Positions 35,321 through 47,858 of a DNA stretch of 64,000 nt are shown in pieces. The first letter of the stretch is position 1. Every line of letters starts with the position of its first letter. Source of the stretch: Ophiostoma sp. CBS 140.51 (Eukaryota; Ascomycota; Sordariomycetes; Ophiostomatales; Ophiostomataceae). The position numbers and the translations under genes were made by a program. A model generated the notes under the pieces. The model was not told the origin of the DNA, made no database searches, and saw only the letters and a program-made list of their open reading frames with translations. The stretch spans positions 1 through 64,000 of the forward strand of contig JANSLP010000053.1 of assembly GCA_029298735.1 (NCBI GenBank), read 5' to 3'.

Positions 35321-37600
35321 GGTGGGCAGCCGTGGTGTTCCAAGCAAGGAACTGTGAGGGTAGGTTAGGTGGTGATGATGTTGACAGGAGTAAAGAGTTA
35401 TGAGGATGTTTTGAGATGTGACGAGGTTGAGGAGTGAGTGAGTTGGCGAGGTGGATGAGGAAGGAGGGCGAGGAGAGTATATGATATTAAGTTAGGAAGG
35501 AGCGAGTAGCTGTTGATGTCGATGTGAAGTGGATGTGAGGAGAGGGAGGAATCAAAACCAGAAGAGGACGGGGGATGTCTCGAGTCTTAAATGTCAAGGA
35601 CGAGGAAAGAAGCTCGACCAGGAAGGCGAGGAAGCTTTATGAATGAAAGAAAGATGCGGTATGGGGGGTGTATAATATGCAGTGGTCCTTAGAGAGGGGG
35701 CAAGCCTGGGTATTAAATATTTCCACAGGGCCTTTGGGAAAGAAAACGGGCCCTGGTACGCCATGCCTCGAAGGATTCGAGCAATCCGAGCAGAAAGAAA
35801 GCGGATCTTGAGGAGAGTTGCTTGGGAGTTGGGGTGAAGCTCTGGGTGAGTAGAGGGTGACTTTTGGGTGTGGTGCTTGTTAGTGGAGGCGCCGGCGCTG
35901 GGCGGGCTTTGGCGGGCTTAGGGGGCCCTGAACAGCGGCCCTACAGGGAGTATTGGCTTTTACGAGGGATGTCCCAAAGTACACACCAGGCAGGCACAAT
36001 TGCACCCCCTTCTGTCATTCCTTCCCTACGCCCCCCCTCTCCGTTTCGACTCGATGGCCACTGCACACGCCCCCTCCATTCCCTGGCTCTTGGCCCTGGG
36101 AAATGCCTCCGCCGCCTTTTGCTCTTTCCTCTTTTCCTCAGTTCGATTTTATTTTTCAATTCACTTTGTTTTATTCTTTTTGATTTTATGTTATTTCCAT
36201 GTTTCGTTCTTCTCTCTTGTCGTTTTTGTCACCCTCGTAGCTCGTGCTCCATGCAAAATACCACGCCGGCAAGGATGGCCACGCTCCAAGTGAAATGCCA
36301 TGCCGGTTTTTTCTTTCTTTCTTTTCTTTCCGGTAGCTTTACGATCTTCCTCTTTCTCCGGCTGTGTGATGCTTCTTTCTTTGTTCTCCATCGTGCCTTC
36401 CTCGTCCCGTCGTGTCAACTGCCGCTGTTTCCTCCGTTGGAATTTGTCTGCTGTTCCATTGCTCTTTCCTTCGTTTGGGCGAGCTCATGCCGTATAAACA
36501 TGCGCCGTTGTTCTGTCCGTGGTGGAAAGAGTGCACATAGAAAGATCGACCGTCAAAGGTTACATGCATTTCAATACGGTACCCAAGGCACTGGAAGCTC
36601 TTTCTGTCTCAGACGCCCATAGCACCTAATGTCGTTACATGCACATCGGGACAGTTAATACGCCCCCAATATGAAAAACCCGTCATAAGTCCAAAGAGAC
36701 CGTAAAACCGTGGGTACTTTCTGAACCCTGCCAGCCTGCAAGAGCCTGTGTACACTGAGAAAACCACTCACCGCAACACTGCAGGGCCTGGCCCATCCCG
36801 CCTATTCGACTGCCAATGCGGCCCATAAGGCTGGCAATCAGGCGGGGAGAGGTCATAGGACGATGCGAGTGCGAGGGTTGCGAGGACGTACAGCAAGCGA
36901 CGAAGAAGCAAAAGTCACAGCAATCCAAGGGAACAGAAGACGGAAGGCACAGCAGAAAGCAGGCAGGGACACGACAGACGACAGGGCAGGGACCGGTGTG
37001 TAGTCTACTAAGTAGTTGTCGCATTCGTTTTTTGTCGACATCCTCGTTTGACGTCGTTTGAGTATTTTGTCGTCTTTGGCTGTCTCGCCTAGCTTCCATG
37101 GTTTGCAGATACGAGCATCAACGTCAACATCGATCGACGAGGAAAGACGGAAATGGAAATGGAAACAAAAAGAGAGAATCCGAAGTGCGAGCAGTGCCAT
37201 CAACTCTAGCAATGCCTCAATGGATGAAGACACAACCCCAGTCCGATGCCCATTTTTGCTTTTTAACGTTTGTCGATCGTTTCGTTTTGGGAAGACAGGG
37301 AAGACAGGGAAGACAGGGAAGACAGGGAAGAGACCAGAAGAGGCAGAGACCAACCACACAACTAACACAGAAAAATGACAGAAGTGTCCGTAGCGAGCGT
37401 TTATTTTACGAGTTCCGAGAAGCGCGCGAGACTTTGGCGACAGCGCGGTTCGGCAGTCGAAAGAGAACAAAGAAGTGTGGACAAGACAGTGGATGTATTG
37501 TGGTCGAGGTGATGTAGTTGTCAACTGCGTTTGATTTTGTAAAATTTGTTTTTTATCCATAAATCTTTATAGATAAAAAATAAAGGGAACACATATCTCA
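35321..37600. other. bZIP leader and proximal upstream region
   Basis: Minus-strand leader sequence of the bZIP gene extends to perhaps 35860, with CTAACC...CACAG just before the start codon that may be a leader-intron acceptor. From 36100 to 36480 the plus strand is strongly CT-rich, the composition seen before start codons elsewhere in the window, here pointing away from the bZIP gene. The longest frame, 252 codons at 35864-36622 plus, lies in that tract and is judged an artefact. A 9-nt tandem repeat lies at 37289 and an AT-rich block at 37510-37625. Confidence 0.45.
37289..37331 (+). repeat. 9-nt tandem repeat GGGAAGACA, 4.7 copies
   Basis: Four exact copies from 37289 to 37324 followed by a partial GGGAAGA. 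It creates a Phe-Pro-Val repeat in a spurious minus-strand frame. Likely a minisatellite that varies between strains. Confidence 0.85.
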
Positions 37601-37625
37601 AATATCAATAAACAATATTGAACTA
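37510..37625. other. AT-rich island
   Basis: Contains runs such as AAAATTTGTTTTTTATCC and AGATAAAAAATAAAGGG (37536-37590). Composition resembles the terminator region at 17270-17465, so it may mark the end of a transcript. Confidence 0.35.
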
Positions 37626-38610
37626 CTTCCCACATCCATTCAATATAGAGAATACCATGGCACAAAATACTCTCGACAGCGACGACCAAAACAAAGCTTG
37701 AACACAAAAACATAGAAGGATAAGAGGATGAGATGGACACAGACTTTGGAGCCAGCCTTCGAAGTGAAAAGCTTGGCTTTCAACCATGCAGTTTTAGGGC
37801 CATAAAACGAGCTACGAAGTACTCTGTTCTGTTTTTCTTGTTCGGCGGACGGAGGTAAGAAGGGCGAGTTGTCAATTGTCCGTCAGTGTCCGTTCAGTCA
37901 CTTGTTAGTGCAGAAGGTTCATGTGGAAACATTAAAAAACGTTGAACGGAGCAGGGCTGGCGTTGGCGCCGTCTCCCGCTTCCGCCGGCAAAACGGTAGG
38001 GTAAGACAACGGACCAAAACAAAACGGACACCAAGGACCGCCCCAATAAGGCCCCCAAAAAGGAACGGAGTGGTGGTGGAGGTGGGTTTTTGGTTTTGGA
38101 GCGTGGCTGAGGCGCTTTTCTGGCTGTTCTGCTATTCTGCAAGAGTGCAACCCTGCTTGTTGACCACAGAAAAACCACTGCACGACAGCACTTCCAATGC
38201 ACAGCACAAGCATGGCAGCGTGGCTGAAGTCGTCTGGAAGTGGGCAAATTGGGAAACGGGTTGTTCTAAATTTGAATTTGCCCACAATTAGAAACAACGA
38301 GAGTAAAAAAAGAATGCCGTGCAAGAGGACCTGCCTTTCCCAATCAGAGCCAATCCAAACAAATGCGCAGCACACACCACCAAACAATTGACAGGACCGG
38401 GGCAGGTCAGGAAGCGCGCAGGCGCCTGAAAGGCAGGAAACTGCGAGGAACGTATTTCAGACTCCGTTCAAAGTACGACATACGGCTCCATACGAAGACA
38501 CCATCTCCGGATCGATTTGTTTCCTGTCATCGAGTCTGCCCTGCAAGACCGGAAGTCTTTCGAGCCGGGTAAGTTGACGAGAATAGGGTTAGGTCAACGG
38601 TGAGAAGTGT

Positions 38611-38634
38611 GAGAAACGAGAAACGAGAAACGAG
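38611..38634 (+). repeat. 7-nt tandem repeat GAGAAAC, 3.4 copies
   Basis: Three exact copies (38611-38631) followed by GAG. Short purine-rich minisatellite with no evident role. Confidence 0.8.
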
Positions 38635-40626
38635 GTCCAGGAAACCCAGAAATAAAACAGCCGTATATTGGTTGATGTCGATGTCGGTGTGGGATGGATG
38701 TAGATTGTAGATTGTAGGTTGCCAAATTGGTAAAAGATTCCAGAACAGATGTGCTCGGTAACATTCAATCTATTTGGAGGAAGCTGCTGTACAAGGCCAG
38801 CCGAAACAGACGCCGACCACACAAGACTAAAACAATGCACAAGGTGACGACAAACGCGGGTGGACTCCTTCTGGCGGCTTGTAGATGAATTAGGCGTGGG
38901 CAGAGACGAGCACGGGACAAGAAACGACCAGAGATTTGTCCCGTCAACATCCTTCCTCTCGGCCACTCGGAGTACGCCGTCTAAACCGATATTGGCCAAA
39001 TCCGTTGCACGAGGGGTTTCATTTATTTTTTTGTTGATGTACTGGTATCGTCTTGTCGTCTTGTTTTTCTGTTCAGACAGACAGCGGATGCGGTGTCCTC
39101 TCTATGCCGTGCGAGCCATCCTCCTTGTAGGGCGTGAGTGGACATCGCCAAAAAGGCGGACAAGCTCGAAAGGTACCAAAATAAACCCGATCCCGCAGGC
39201 ACGCGCTAGGTAGGCACAAAAAGAGAAAATATGTGTAAATGCGCCCATGTACGGCAGACACCAACAAGCTGCCGGTCCCGAGCAACACGCGAGTATTCCT
39301 TCAGGTTGATAACTACTATTAATGCGGCTTCTAGTCTCTATTTTTTCTATCCCGTACTTCGTTCATCCTTCCTGTTGTGATACCTATGGCTCAAAGCCAT
39401 TGATCCTTTATTTTTGGCATCGGTTTGAACTTCCTGTGCTCCTGCCTCTTTTTTGCCTTGCATTTTTTCCAAGGAAGAGATAGACAAAAGATAGCTAAAA
39501 CTGTCAAAGGGAAAAAAAGAATCCTGCCACGCAGACCAGCCCGTCCTTCCCCACGCCTTCCTTCCTTCCCTGGAACTGCAACTTGCACTTGCAAAACACC
39601 CCTGGTCAAACCGGAGCTAAATTTGTGAAATTGTAAATGCGAACAAATATGCATAGTGATAAAATTGACCTTGATTGAGAAGACGAGAACAACACAGCAT
39701 CGTTTCATTCATTGCGGGACGCCACAGCTTCTCGATGAGGTCTATTCAAAATTGGGAAACGTCGAGATGGACGACGTAATACTGTGTATGTAAGTGTGCA
39801 CAGCCAAGCAGACACCCTTGTCTGTTTGTGATGTTGGGGGTCTGTTGATACGGAGAGGATGAGGTCATTCTTTGGAATTTTCGGAAAGCTCGCAGGCTCG
39901 ACATTTTGGGACGCTTTTAAGGAGAAACGTGTGTTGAAAGTATGAAGCCAGAGTACCCCGGTACTATACTTGCGCGCCATTTCTCTTGCCCCCAAAACGC
40001 CCCCAAAACTGATCGACAACCCGCCCGGTCGGGTGCATTTGGTTGTGCCTCACCCATCTTTATTCCCAGCCCTTTATTTCGTTGCTGGCACTTCTTTGCC
40101 GCGCGACCGCGCTAATTGACAAATCTCCAGGGGCGTCGAGGCCCATCAAAAACCTGGTTTCCCTGAATTTGGTGCATACACTACTCTGTCTCTCTGTGTA
40201 CAAGCAGACAAGATGTCGGGCTATATCGTAGACTCCAGAGTTTGTACCAAGACAAAGTGGATACAGAGCGCGGCGTACATCCTTTTTACGCAATACGCCG
40301 TAAATGCCGTCAAGTACCAGCCGAAAGAGCGCAACGAATAGAAATCCTCTGGAGCACGACGAGGAAACAACAAAAGAGGGAAACAAAAATCAGGACCAAG
40401 GAAATTTAGACGCAAGCGGCCCTGGCATCGTAGGGCAGAGAAGATGGGGTTTCAACGCGCGCTTGTTACGGTCTCTCTATGGGAAAACGTGTGGGTGGCT
40501 TTAATGTGGGAATGGAGACGTAAGACAGGGAAAAAGACGCGCAGACGACGACGTTTTCATGCACGAGAATCATGTCAGAATGTCTGTGGGAGAGGTAGAT
40601 AGAGAATAATGGGAGAGGTTAAAAGG

Positions 40627-40660
40627 TACGACGTATGAGACGAGAAGATTCTACGTCGTA
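40627..40660. repeat. inverted pair of TACGTCGTA 9-mers
   Basis: TACGACGTA (40627-40635) and its exact reverse complement TACGTCGTA (40652-40660) face each other across 16 bases. Two further G-T pairs could extend the stem. It could be a hairpin or a bipartite site for a dimeric protein. Confidence 0.65.
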
Positions 40661-41603
40661 TTGAAAGCATCTCGAAGCAAAATACTCCGTACAGACTGAT
40701 AGACAGACAAACATGACGACTCTGTGCCTGTGCCCGTCCTTTTTTTGCTTCCCTCCTACTCGATCGAGTAATCCGGTCGTACAAAATCATATTGAATGCT
40801 TGTCTGCGACCCATTTAAGAAAACGAAGACGTAGTTGTACTTTGTACATTGTTGTCTTCCCCAAGTCTTTATCAGTCGGCCCTTTCAAGGCTATTTTCGA
40901 TGGAGCCTCCCATGAACATGGTGACCACATAAAAATGGGAACAGTTGGGTCACAAGACTTGTTGTATGGAGAACAGTATGGAGAACGCATATGTAGATAC
41001 TTGCCATTGCTCTAGAAGTAAAAAGTACATTGACAAACGTCACGAAGACGATAAATGTGAAAGCAATACGGACACCTTGCCGTCTTTTCGCTCTCTGCCA
41101 CTGTCTCGGCCCCCGGCATGTTGAATACACCGGCCCTACTTCACGAATGGAATCAGAAAGCAGACTTGGCAAGTCTGCTGCCAATCCCCTTCCCTCCAAA
41201 AAAGAAAAGTAGCCCGTTTATCTAGCCTTGACATGACAAGTGAAAAGGGAATCGTCAAAATCGGCAGTTCAAAGATATATCGTAGGCCAAGCAAACCAAG
41301 GACAAGAACTGACTAAAAAAGAGAATGCGAGAAAGAAAGAGAGGAGAGGCGCGCCTATTCCTTCTGCCCCAGTAAATAAACTGATGCACCCACAGTCCTT
41401 CCTGCCATCTCCTGTTCTTTCTACCCATCTCCTTTCTGTCTCCGTCGGACAGGCCGACAAACGGAAGAGGCCAATGCTAAAAGTGCCACAAAATGCTATA
41501 AAAGTTGGGGGCTAGCGGTTCCACGCAAACAGTGTTAGTACTTTAAATTGGGTGCCTTCTGCATTTTCAAAACAGCCTACAGAAAGCCTTCCTGCAAGCT
41601 GGA

Positions 41604-41612
41604 TACGTCGTA
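41604..41612 (+). repeat. TACGTCGTA 9-mer, site 5
   Basis: Context TGGATACGTCGTAAAAGC, 165 bases before the next copy in the same orientation. Confidence 0.6.
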
Positions 41613-41768
41613 AAAGCAGTCTTTCGTCACATTCTCATATTTCCGAAGAAGGCGATGCAGGGAGAGGCAAAGAGGCTCAAGGACTCTGGACTGAGAAGCG
41701 ATAACGACAATGCGGATTGGAACACAGCATGGGTCAAGCCACAGAAGCGAAAGAGAGGATCGAAAAAG

Positions 41769-41777
41769 TACGTCGTA
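41769..41777 (+). repeat. TACGTCGTA 9-mer, site 6
   Basis: Context AAAGTACGTCGTACGTGG; GTAC on each side (GTACgtcGTAC) makes this copy a near-palindrome. Confidence 0.6.
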
Positions 41778-44700
41778 CGTGGCATGGGTGAAGATCACAA
41801 GAAGGACACATGCCAAAAGTGGAGGCATTGTCCGAATGCGAGGTCGGGGCCATTTATCGTTCAGTGAACTTGAATTTGGAACATGGGGAAACACAAAGTC
41901 GATCACAAGAGAAGAGAGAAGGATAAAAGGCAGCACAGAGAGAAACAGAGAAACACGAGGAGCATGACGATAAGGGAAGAGTGACAGAATACCAAGAAAT
42001 GAATAATGGGGACAGCCCTGCAGAGAAAGAAAACATGTTGGCTTCCCTGATGGCTTCCCTGTTTTCGATCGACACTGCTTTCCACTTGTATCATCTCGCT
42101 ATCTCAACACCGAAACCCCCGTCTGTGCTTGAGATACTTGTCGATATCCTTCTGATGCTTTCACACTACATCCACGCGGGCCTCGGAAAGACCTACCATG
42201 CATTTGTTACAAAGTACTCGCTGCCTGTTGTCTTGTCTGCCCTTTTTACACATGGAATACATAGGCAAAAGGCCGAGCTATTATTCGAGTCCACTCTTTA
42301 TTTGGATACAAGCATGGGGAATGGTCTGTAGTAATTGTGTGTCGACTCCAGATGTCCAGACGGAAGCTCTCCAGACGAAAACGTGACTCTTGTCTCTGGG
42401 TTTTCTGGCTTCGGGGTTGATATTCAACTGGTCTTCCCAATTCGACTCCTCTCTTCCTCCTTTTTGAGCATTTTCTCTGTCTGTATTTTGCCACAGCTTT
42501 ATCTCCTAGCGCCCTTTCGACCTGGTCGATGTCGATCACATTGCTTGCTTTTTTATTCTTCTGTTTCTTGGTGTTTTTCTATGCCTCGCCTTTTGGCTTG
42601 ATTTCCTATTTTGTCATTTGCCTGTGTCGTCTTGCTTTTTCTCCGCATTGTTCTCCTTTCAAGTAGCTCCCTGGCTGCTTCGCCCGCGCCCAGCCGTCGA
42701 AAAACGGCGCCTCTGGGACCTGGATGGGCTGCTAACAAGCTGTCGATGGCCGTCGATTTGCTTTGTGAGCAAACCGTTTTGTGACAGGGCGCATTTTAGT
42801 CCGTCTGTTAGCTCAAGCTAGACCACTAATATGGTGGCATGTCGAAGAAAGAAAGGACAAAAAAAGAGAAAAGGAGAATCGCAACAGCGGCCCCGAAACC
42901 CGGGGGAAAACTAGCAGCCGCCTGCCAAAGGGGAGGACTTTTGCTCTACAATTTGGATTCCAGATAACGAGAAGGGGGAAAGTGCGGAGTAACTTGGGTA
43001 CAGGCTCGAGGCAACGGTACTTGGCTCGTCCCAAACCTTGGGAGATGGACAAAAGACGACATTCCGCACGCGTCGTTCGCGCCGTCTCGCCAACTCTAAA
43101 CCGAAGACAAGTGGACAAACGGGCAGCAGTGATCGAGCACCCAAGACTCTCCAAGAGGACAGGAAAGTGGAAAAGAGGGAAAGAGGCAAAACGGACCGCT
43201 CGCTGCTACTCTGCACTGCACGCTACAGGGCTGTATATGGAGAATTACAGGGAAAGAGTCACCTGGGCGTGGCGATCGTTCTTTATCAATTCTGGGCACA
43301 CCAGTTTGATCACAATGGCAGGAACGAACGACATATTTGTTGTACAATGCGCGCTCGCCCGGCGTATTACGTCGACGAGATTTTGAGCTCGCGTCACTTT
43401 AACATCACAAGAGCTTGCTTACAGTCTACTGTGTATTACTTGCTGCATTATGATGTCTTAACTTTTCCAAAGGTTCCAACAGTTCGTGTCGTCCCCTGGA
43501 CTAGCTCGCTTTTGGGCAACGGTTGTGGCTTGCTCCTTTCTTTTTGGAAGCCGTCTGGTGTTTTTCCTCGTATCTCTGAAGCTCATTCTCCCTTTCCTCG
43601 CTTCCAGAGTCTTGGGAGACGGAAACGAGACCAAAAAAACTAACCAACAGTTCCCCGTTTTTGCCTGGCGCGGGAAGGTACAAACCCAACGTCCTGTCAT
43701 ATTCCTCCGCCCCCGACTGGCTCAAAAGTACCTAACTGACGTCGATTGCACTGTTTCAATTTAGAAGAAGAATCTCACTTCCCTCGACGCGAGCGTGAGC
43801 AACAATTCCTCGATCTGCAAATCTTCAGCCCTGACCGACGGGCCCTCCCAATCAATACCTCGAAAAACAGCCGCCTTTCCGCCTGGTAGCTTCGCCTGGC
43901 CTGGACTTTCTGGTGTCTTTGCGTTAGTTCATATTAGCTGTTGTTTCATTTCATCGTCTTTGTGATTTCTCCACTCTCCTAGGAAGGAGGGAAAACAACA
44001 CCTTTTTCGAGTTTATATACGAGGCCGTTCGAGTCAGATGCTTTGTGTCTCCGTCGTCCGACTTGGGATATATTTCCACTTCGCCCTTGTCTTGTCCGAT
44101 TTCGCGGACGAGTGATATCCTGTCATGCGTTTTGCACCTTTCTTTGGGCCTTTCTCGCTCTTGCTTTTTTTTCTCGTCCATTCGTGTTGCACCTGTTGCT
44201 TGTTCCCCTCTTTCTCTTTTCTCCCCCTTTGCATCACCCTTTTTACCATTTTACCGGCTTGTCCTTTCCCTCTCTGCCCTACGCTAACAGGGCCTGGCCC
44301 CTCCTCTTCTCCCAAGAGCTCTTCCTTACGATCTGCCCAAGAGGGTCTAGTATCGAGGAATAAACGTCTAAATTTCCCGGAAGATGAACACAAGACAGGG
44401 CTCTGGGGCCTCTGCACTGAATGTCTGGGGCTTGAGGGAAAGAGTCAGAGTGAGAGCACCTTAATTTTTCCTTTTTTTCCCGTCTTGCTGGCGGCATCTT
44501 CTTTGTCTCCCGGGTTTTCCGGGCGAGCTGGGATCTGTGCTGCACTTGAAAGGATGCGAGGATGCGCCAAGACTGAGAGAACGACAACATCAACCACACC
44601 CCATGTTGTCAATCAAGCAAAGCGAGAGAACAAGCATGGGATGAAAATAAAAGAAACGGCCGGCCGAGAAATACGCGAGAGCACGAGCATATTGCGCCCT

Positions 44701-46194
44701 CGTCAACAAACAGCATAAATAGGAAACAGAAAGGACCTGTGCTATGCCAGGTCGAGCTAGAACAGGGAGAGTCGTTATGCCCATTGAGCTTCCAGAATGA
44801 AACAGCAGTGTCCCTGTTCCTCCACGCCATACCGTTTTGGATCTGGTCTTTTTTTCTCCCTGTGAATTGAAGCAACAAGAGCCCCAAAGACTCTAAACCT
44901 TCTTTGTGCAAGCTTCTGCCGTTGCCCCATCATGACTCCTGTTTCTCCGTTGCTTTCTCCCTGGGAATCTCTCTCTTTCCCCTTGCGATGGCTTGCATGA
45001 ACATTTTACGCCACTAACACTAACAGGGAATGGGCGTTTCTCTCTCTGAAAGTTGCTATTCGAAGAGTTAATCAAGCCGTCCATCGACTTCCGTCGCGGC
45101 CGTCATTGCAGTGCTTGCTGTCCTGTACTCTGTATGTATGGGGATTCGTTATGGAGCCCAGCCTTGCCGTCCTTCCCCTTTTGAGGGTGTTGTTGGTGCA
45201 GTCAAGCTTCCCTCCTTGTCTCCATGTTCTCCTCGATTGTTTCAGACCACATTGACGAGAACGAGAAGGTGCACATTGGGTTTTGGAGAATTCTTTTGCA
45301 AACTGCAATTCCACGGAAACATCCGTCGACGACGAACTGTTGACAAAACCCAACCCCAAAATAATCAAACGTGCTCGTCAACGAGGCTAGGGAGGAGCCC
45401 CCGGGAGGCCGGCAAGATGAGCAGCATCAACGATCATCAAGCCCGCTCTTTCAAAAACGCCCCAAAACACACCTGCATGGACCATTGCCCACGTGCGCCT
45501 ATCTTTCCCCATCAATGTTTTTCTGACCTGAACCACTTGAAAAAAGTATTCCATATTCTAGAGACATCGAGTAAAGCATGTAATACTTCTTGGCTGTACT
45601 TGGCACAACGAATTATTGTAAGATTGTATTGGTAAGGAGAGTTACAAAGCAGACAGGGAACAAGTTAACATATTCAGTTGCACTTTCTCCCCTTTGTCCC
45701 AGTCTCATCGACAGCGCCGTAGTTTAGAGCGCTGCCCATCGTCTGCTCACGATAGCCAAATCACACGCAGCCATTGGAGAAGACAAAGCAGTCGGAAGTC
45801 GCCAAAGGTCGCCAGATCGCCACGCACTACTCTGCCCTCTCTCTGGATGGAGGACGGACGAGAGACGTGCGACAAGGGGGAATTTCGGCTCCGTCGACTC
45901 CCCTAAGACTACCCAAAAAATGCCAACGTCGGATTAGTGCGTCGTGTGTGTGTTCGGGCCTAGCCCCGTCGCGTGCAAGTGGCTGCATCTGTGCAACCGT
46001 GACGTTCCTTCTTTGCAACTTCCTTTCTACCAGAGCTTCTCGCCTGTTCTTGCCTCGTCCCCTGGTTTTGGGAGAATACGACACGTCAAGAGGGCGTTCA
46101 ATATATGCTATTTTCCATTCAAAATTGCCCAAATTGACCCCAAGCAAAGCCAACACGACGAGAGCGAACGGCAGTCCCGTATTGCAGCAGCCCG

Positions 46195-46203
46195 TACGTC
46201 GTA
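46195..46203 (+). repeat. TACGTCGTA 9-mer, site 7
   Basis: Context CCCGTACGTCGTATATCG. TACG-TCGTA is preceded by G, as at 41769. Confidence 0.6.
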
Positions 46204-47844
46204 TATCGTGCGAGATTAAAGGGAGGTGCAGAAGCCGTATGCAAGAAATGAGAGCTGCCTTTTAGTATCGGCATCGAATGGCCCAGTCCCCACTGCCACT
46301 GCATCCGGCGTCTGTTTTTGCGGCCGTCGCGCCTCGCCTGCGCCTGCTGTCATACAACGGCGGCGCCTGCCCTACGAGAGGAGGGAAAGGATGGCAAGGA
46401 CAAAGGCAGAGATGCTCAGGAGCCCAGAGACGATGCAACAGTGAAGAGTGGAGCTTTATTAGCGACTTCTCTCAACCTTTTTCTCCTCTTGTATTTGTTT
46501 CTTTGCCTCTGTCCGTCGCAAACTTGCGGCTGTGCCGCCCATTGTCCTCGAGGAAGACTCCTTCCGCCTGCTAATTCCCCTACCGCTGGTCTAGTTCGTC
46601 AGTCTCAAAAGTCGGGGGCCCATGCCGCAGAAAGTTGCGAGTGGCTCAAGTAAATCGTCCACTACAACACTGTAAAATAACATGAACAAGATGAGAAGCT
46701 CGAGGAGCTCCAGCGTTGCATCGCACCCGATGTCTCTCCCTGGCCCTGGCCGGCCTTTTCGCAACTTCGTCCCTTCGTGACAAGGCGAGGACCCAGCAAG
46801 GCCAAGAAGGTAACCTTTCTTTTTGGAATTAATTTCTTGGGATTTTTTGGCCCCCAACTTTATTTGATTTGCCCGTGAGTCGCTCCTTCCTTGGAGGTGC
46901 TCGCCATTCTTTCCCTTCTCTGTGCCGTCGTAAGGCGGGTGGTGCCTTCTCTGAGAGGCGCGCTTCCCACCTAGGGAAGGTACAGCCCCATATCAAGCCC
47001 CCCTCGCGGCTCTGACTCTCTGTCTCTTTCCCTTTTGACTTCCGTGACTTTCATCCTGGGCCTTGCTGGCCCTCCTGGCTTTCATTTCACACGTGCTTTG
47101 TAAGGGCCTATTTTTATCCACGTCCATTACCAAGACGCTCCCGCAATTCTGATTGGACCTTGGGCGCCCACACTTGGAACCCACCAAACTCATCGGCCCC
47201 CTGGCTGTGTTGAAACCCAACTGTCGAGGCCCATCGTGGATCCTCACAATCAAAGGGAAGGGAGGCGCCCCTCAAGAACCCTCCAAGGGCCTTGCTTGTT
47301 GACAAATTCTCATGGAAAAAAGAACATACGGAAAGAAGGACCGCAGCATCGATGAAGCTTGCTGGGCAGAATGTAACACCCTTTTTACGAGTAGATTTTC
47401 CACATTCGGTATCAACTTGCAACAGACTGCCTAGGACAAGAACCTCGAACGACAAACTGACAATCTCAATAGAAGTCTGGCACTAAGTTTTGATTTGACC
47501 CAAACTCCAGAAGTCTACATACGCCGTAGATACTCCCGACCCAGCCATCAACCGCCAGTGCGACGCAGTCCTTGCATGCGACTCGTTTTTTGTGCTCTTT
47601 TTACGTATCTTTTCTTTGCCATTTGCTCCGTCGCTCTGATTCCTATCGATTTGTTGTCGTCCACTGATTTGCCAGTGACCGGGTACACTTGATCGTTCTT
47701 CCTCTTCCATCTTCCTTTAATGTCCTCCTCCTTTTGCTGCAATGTACAACGATGCGCTGGCAATCACCTTCCTTTGAATCCGATCCCGTACATTGGTCTT
47801 CACCTTGCATGCACAGATTTGTGTTTATGCAATCCGTCTTCCTG

Positions 47845-47858
47845 CCCCCCCCCCCCCC
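47845..47858 (+). repeat. homopolymer run of 14 C
   Basis: Uninterrupted poly-C, the longest G/C homopolymer I noticed in the window. Prone to length variation and sequencing error; if transcribed from minus it would give poly-G. Confidence 0.9.

Larger units (their letters stand above)
37601..44000. other. ORF-poor segment
   Basis: No gene recognised. It holds the 7-nt tandem repeat at 38611, an inverted pair of TACGTCGTA sites at 40627/40652 and further copies at 41604 and 41769, one TTGAATTTGGAA (41870) and a CT-rich tract near 42380-42660. A 116-codon plus frame (41981-42331) and a 201-codon frame (43038-43643) have no recognisable domain. Confidence 0.45.

Noticed and set aside
35864..36622. 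252-codon plus-strand frame, the longest in the upstream desert
   Set aside because: It starts at TTG, follows a CT-rich tract giving Leu/Phe/Ser/Pro-rich sequence, and has no recognisable domain.
36853..37560. 235-codon minus-strand frame with Phe-Pro-Val repeats
   Set aside because: The repeats come from the 9-nt minisatellite; the rest has no domain or coding-like composition.
27616..41097. Shared 16-mer GTCTTTTCGCTCTCTG at 27616 and 41082
   Set aside because: Flanks do not align and CT-rich composition makes one such pair unsurprising in 37 kb.
45705..45770. tRNA-like start GCGCCGTAGTTTAGAGCGC with a 5-bp stem ATCGT/ACGAT
   Set aside because: The anticodon-like loop has six bases, no T-arm TTCRA follows and the acceptor arms do not pair.
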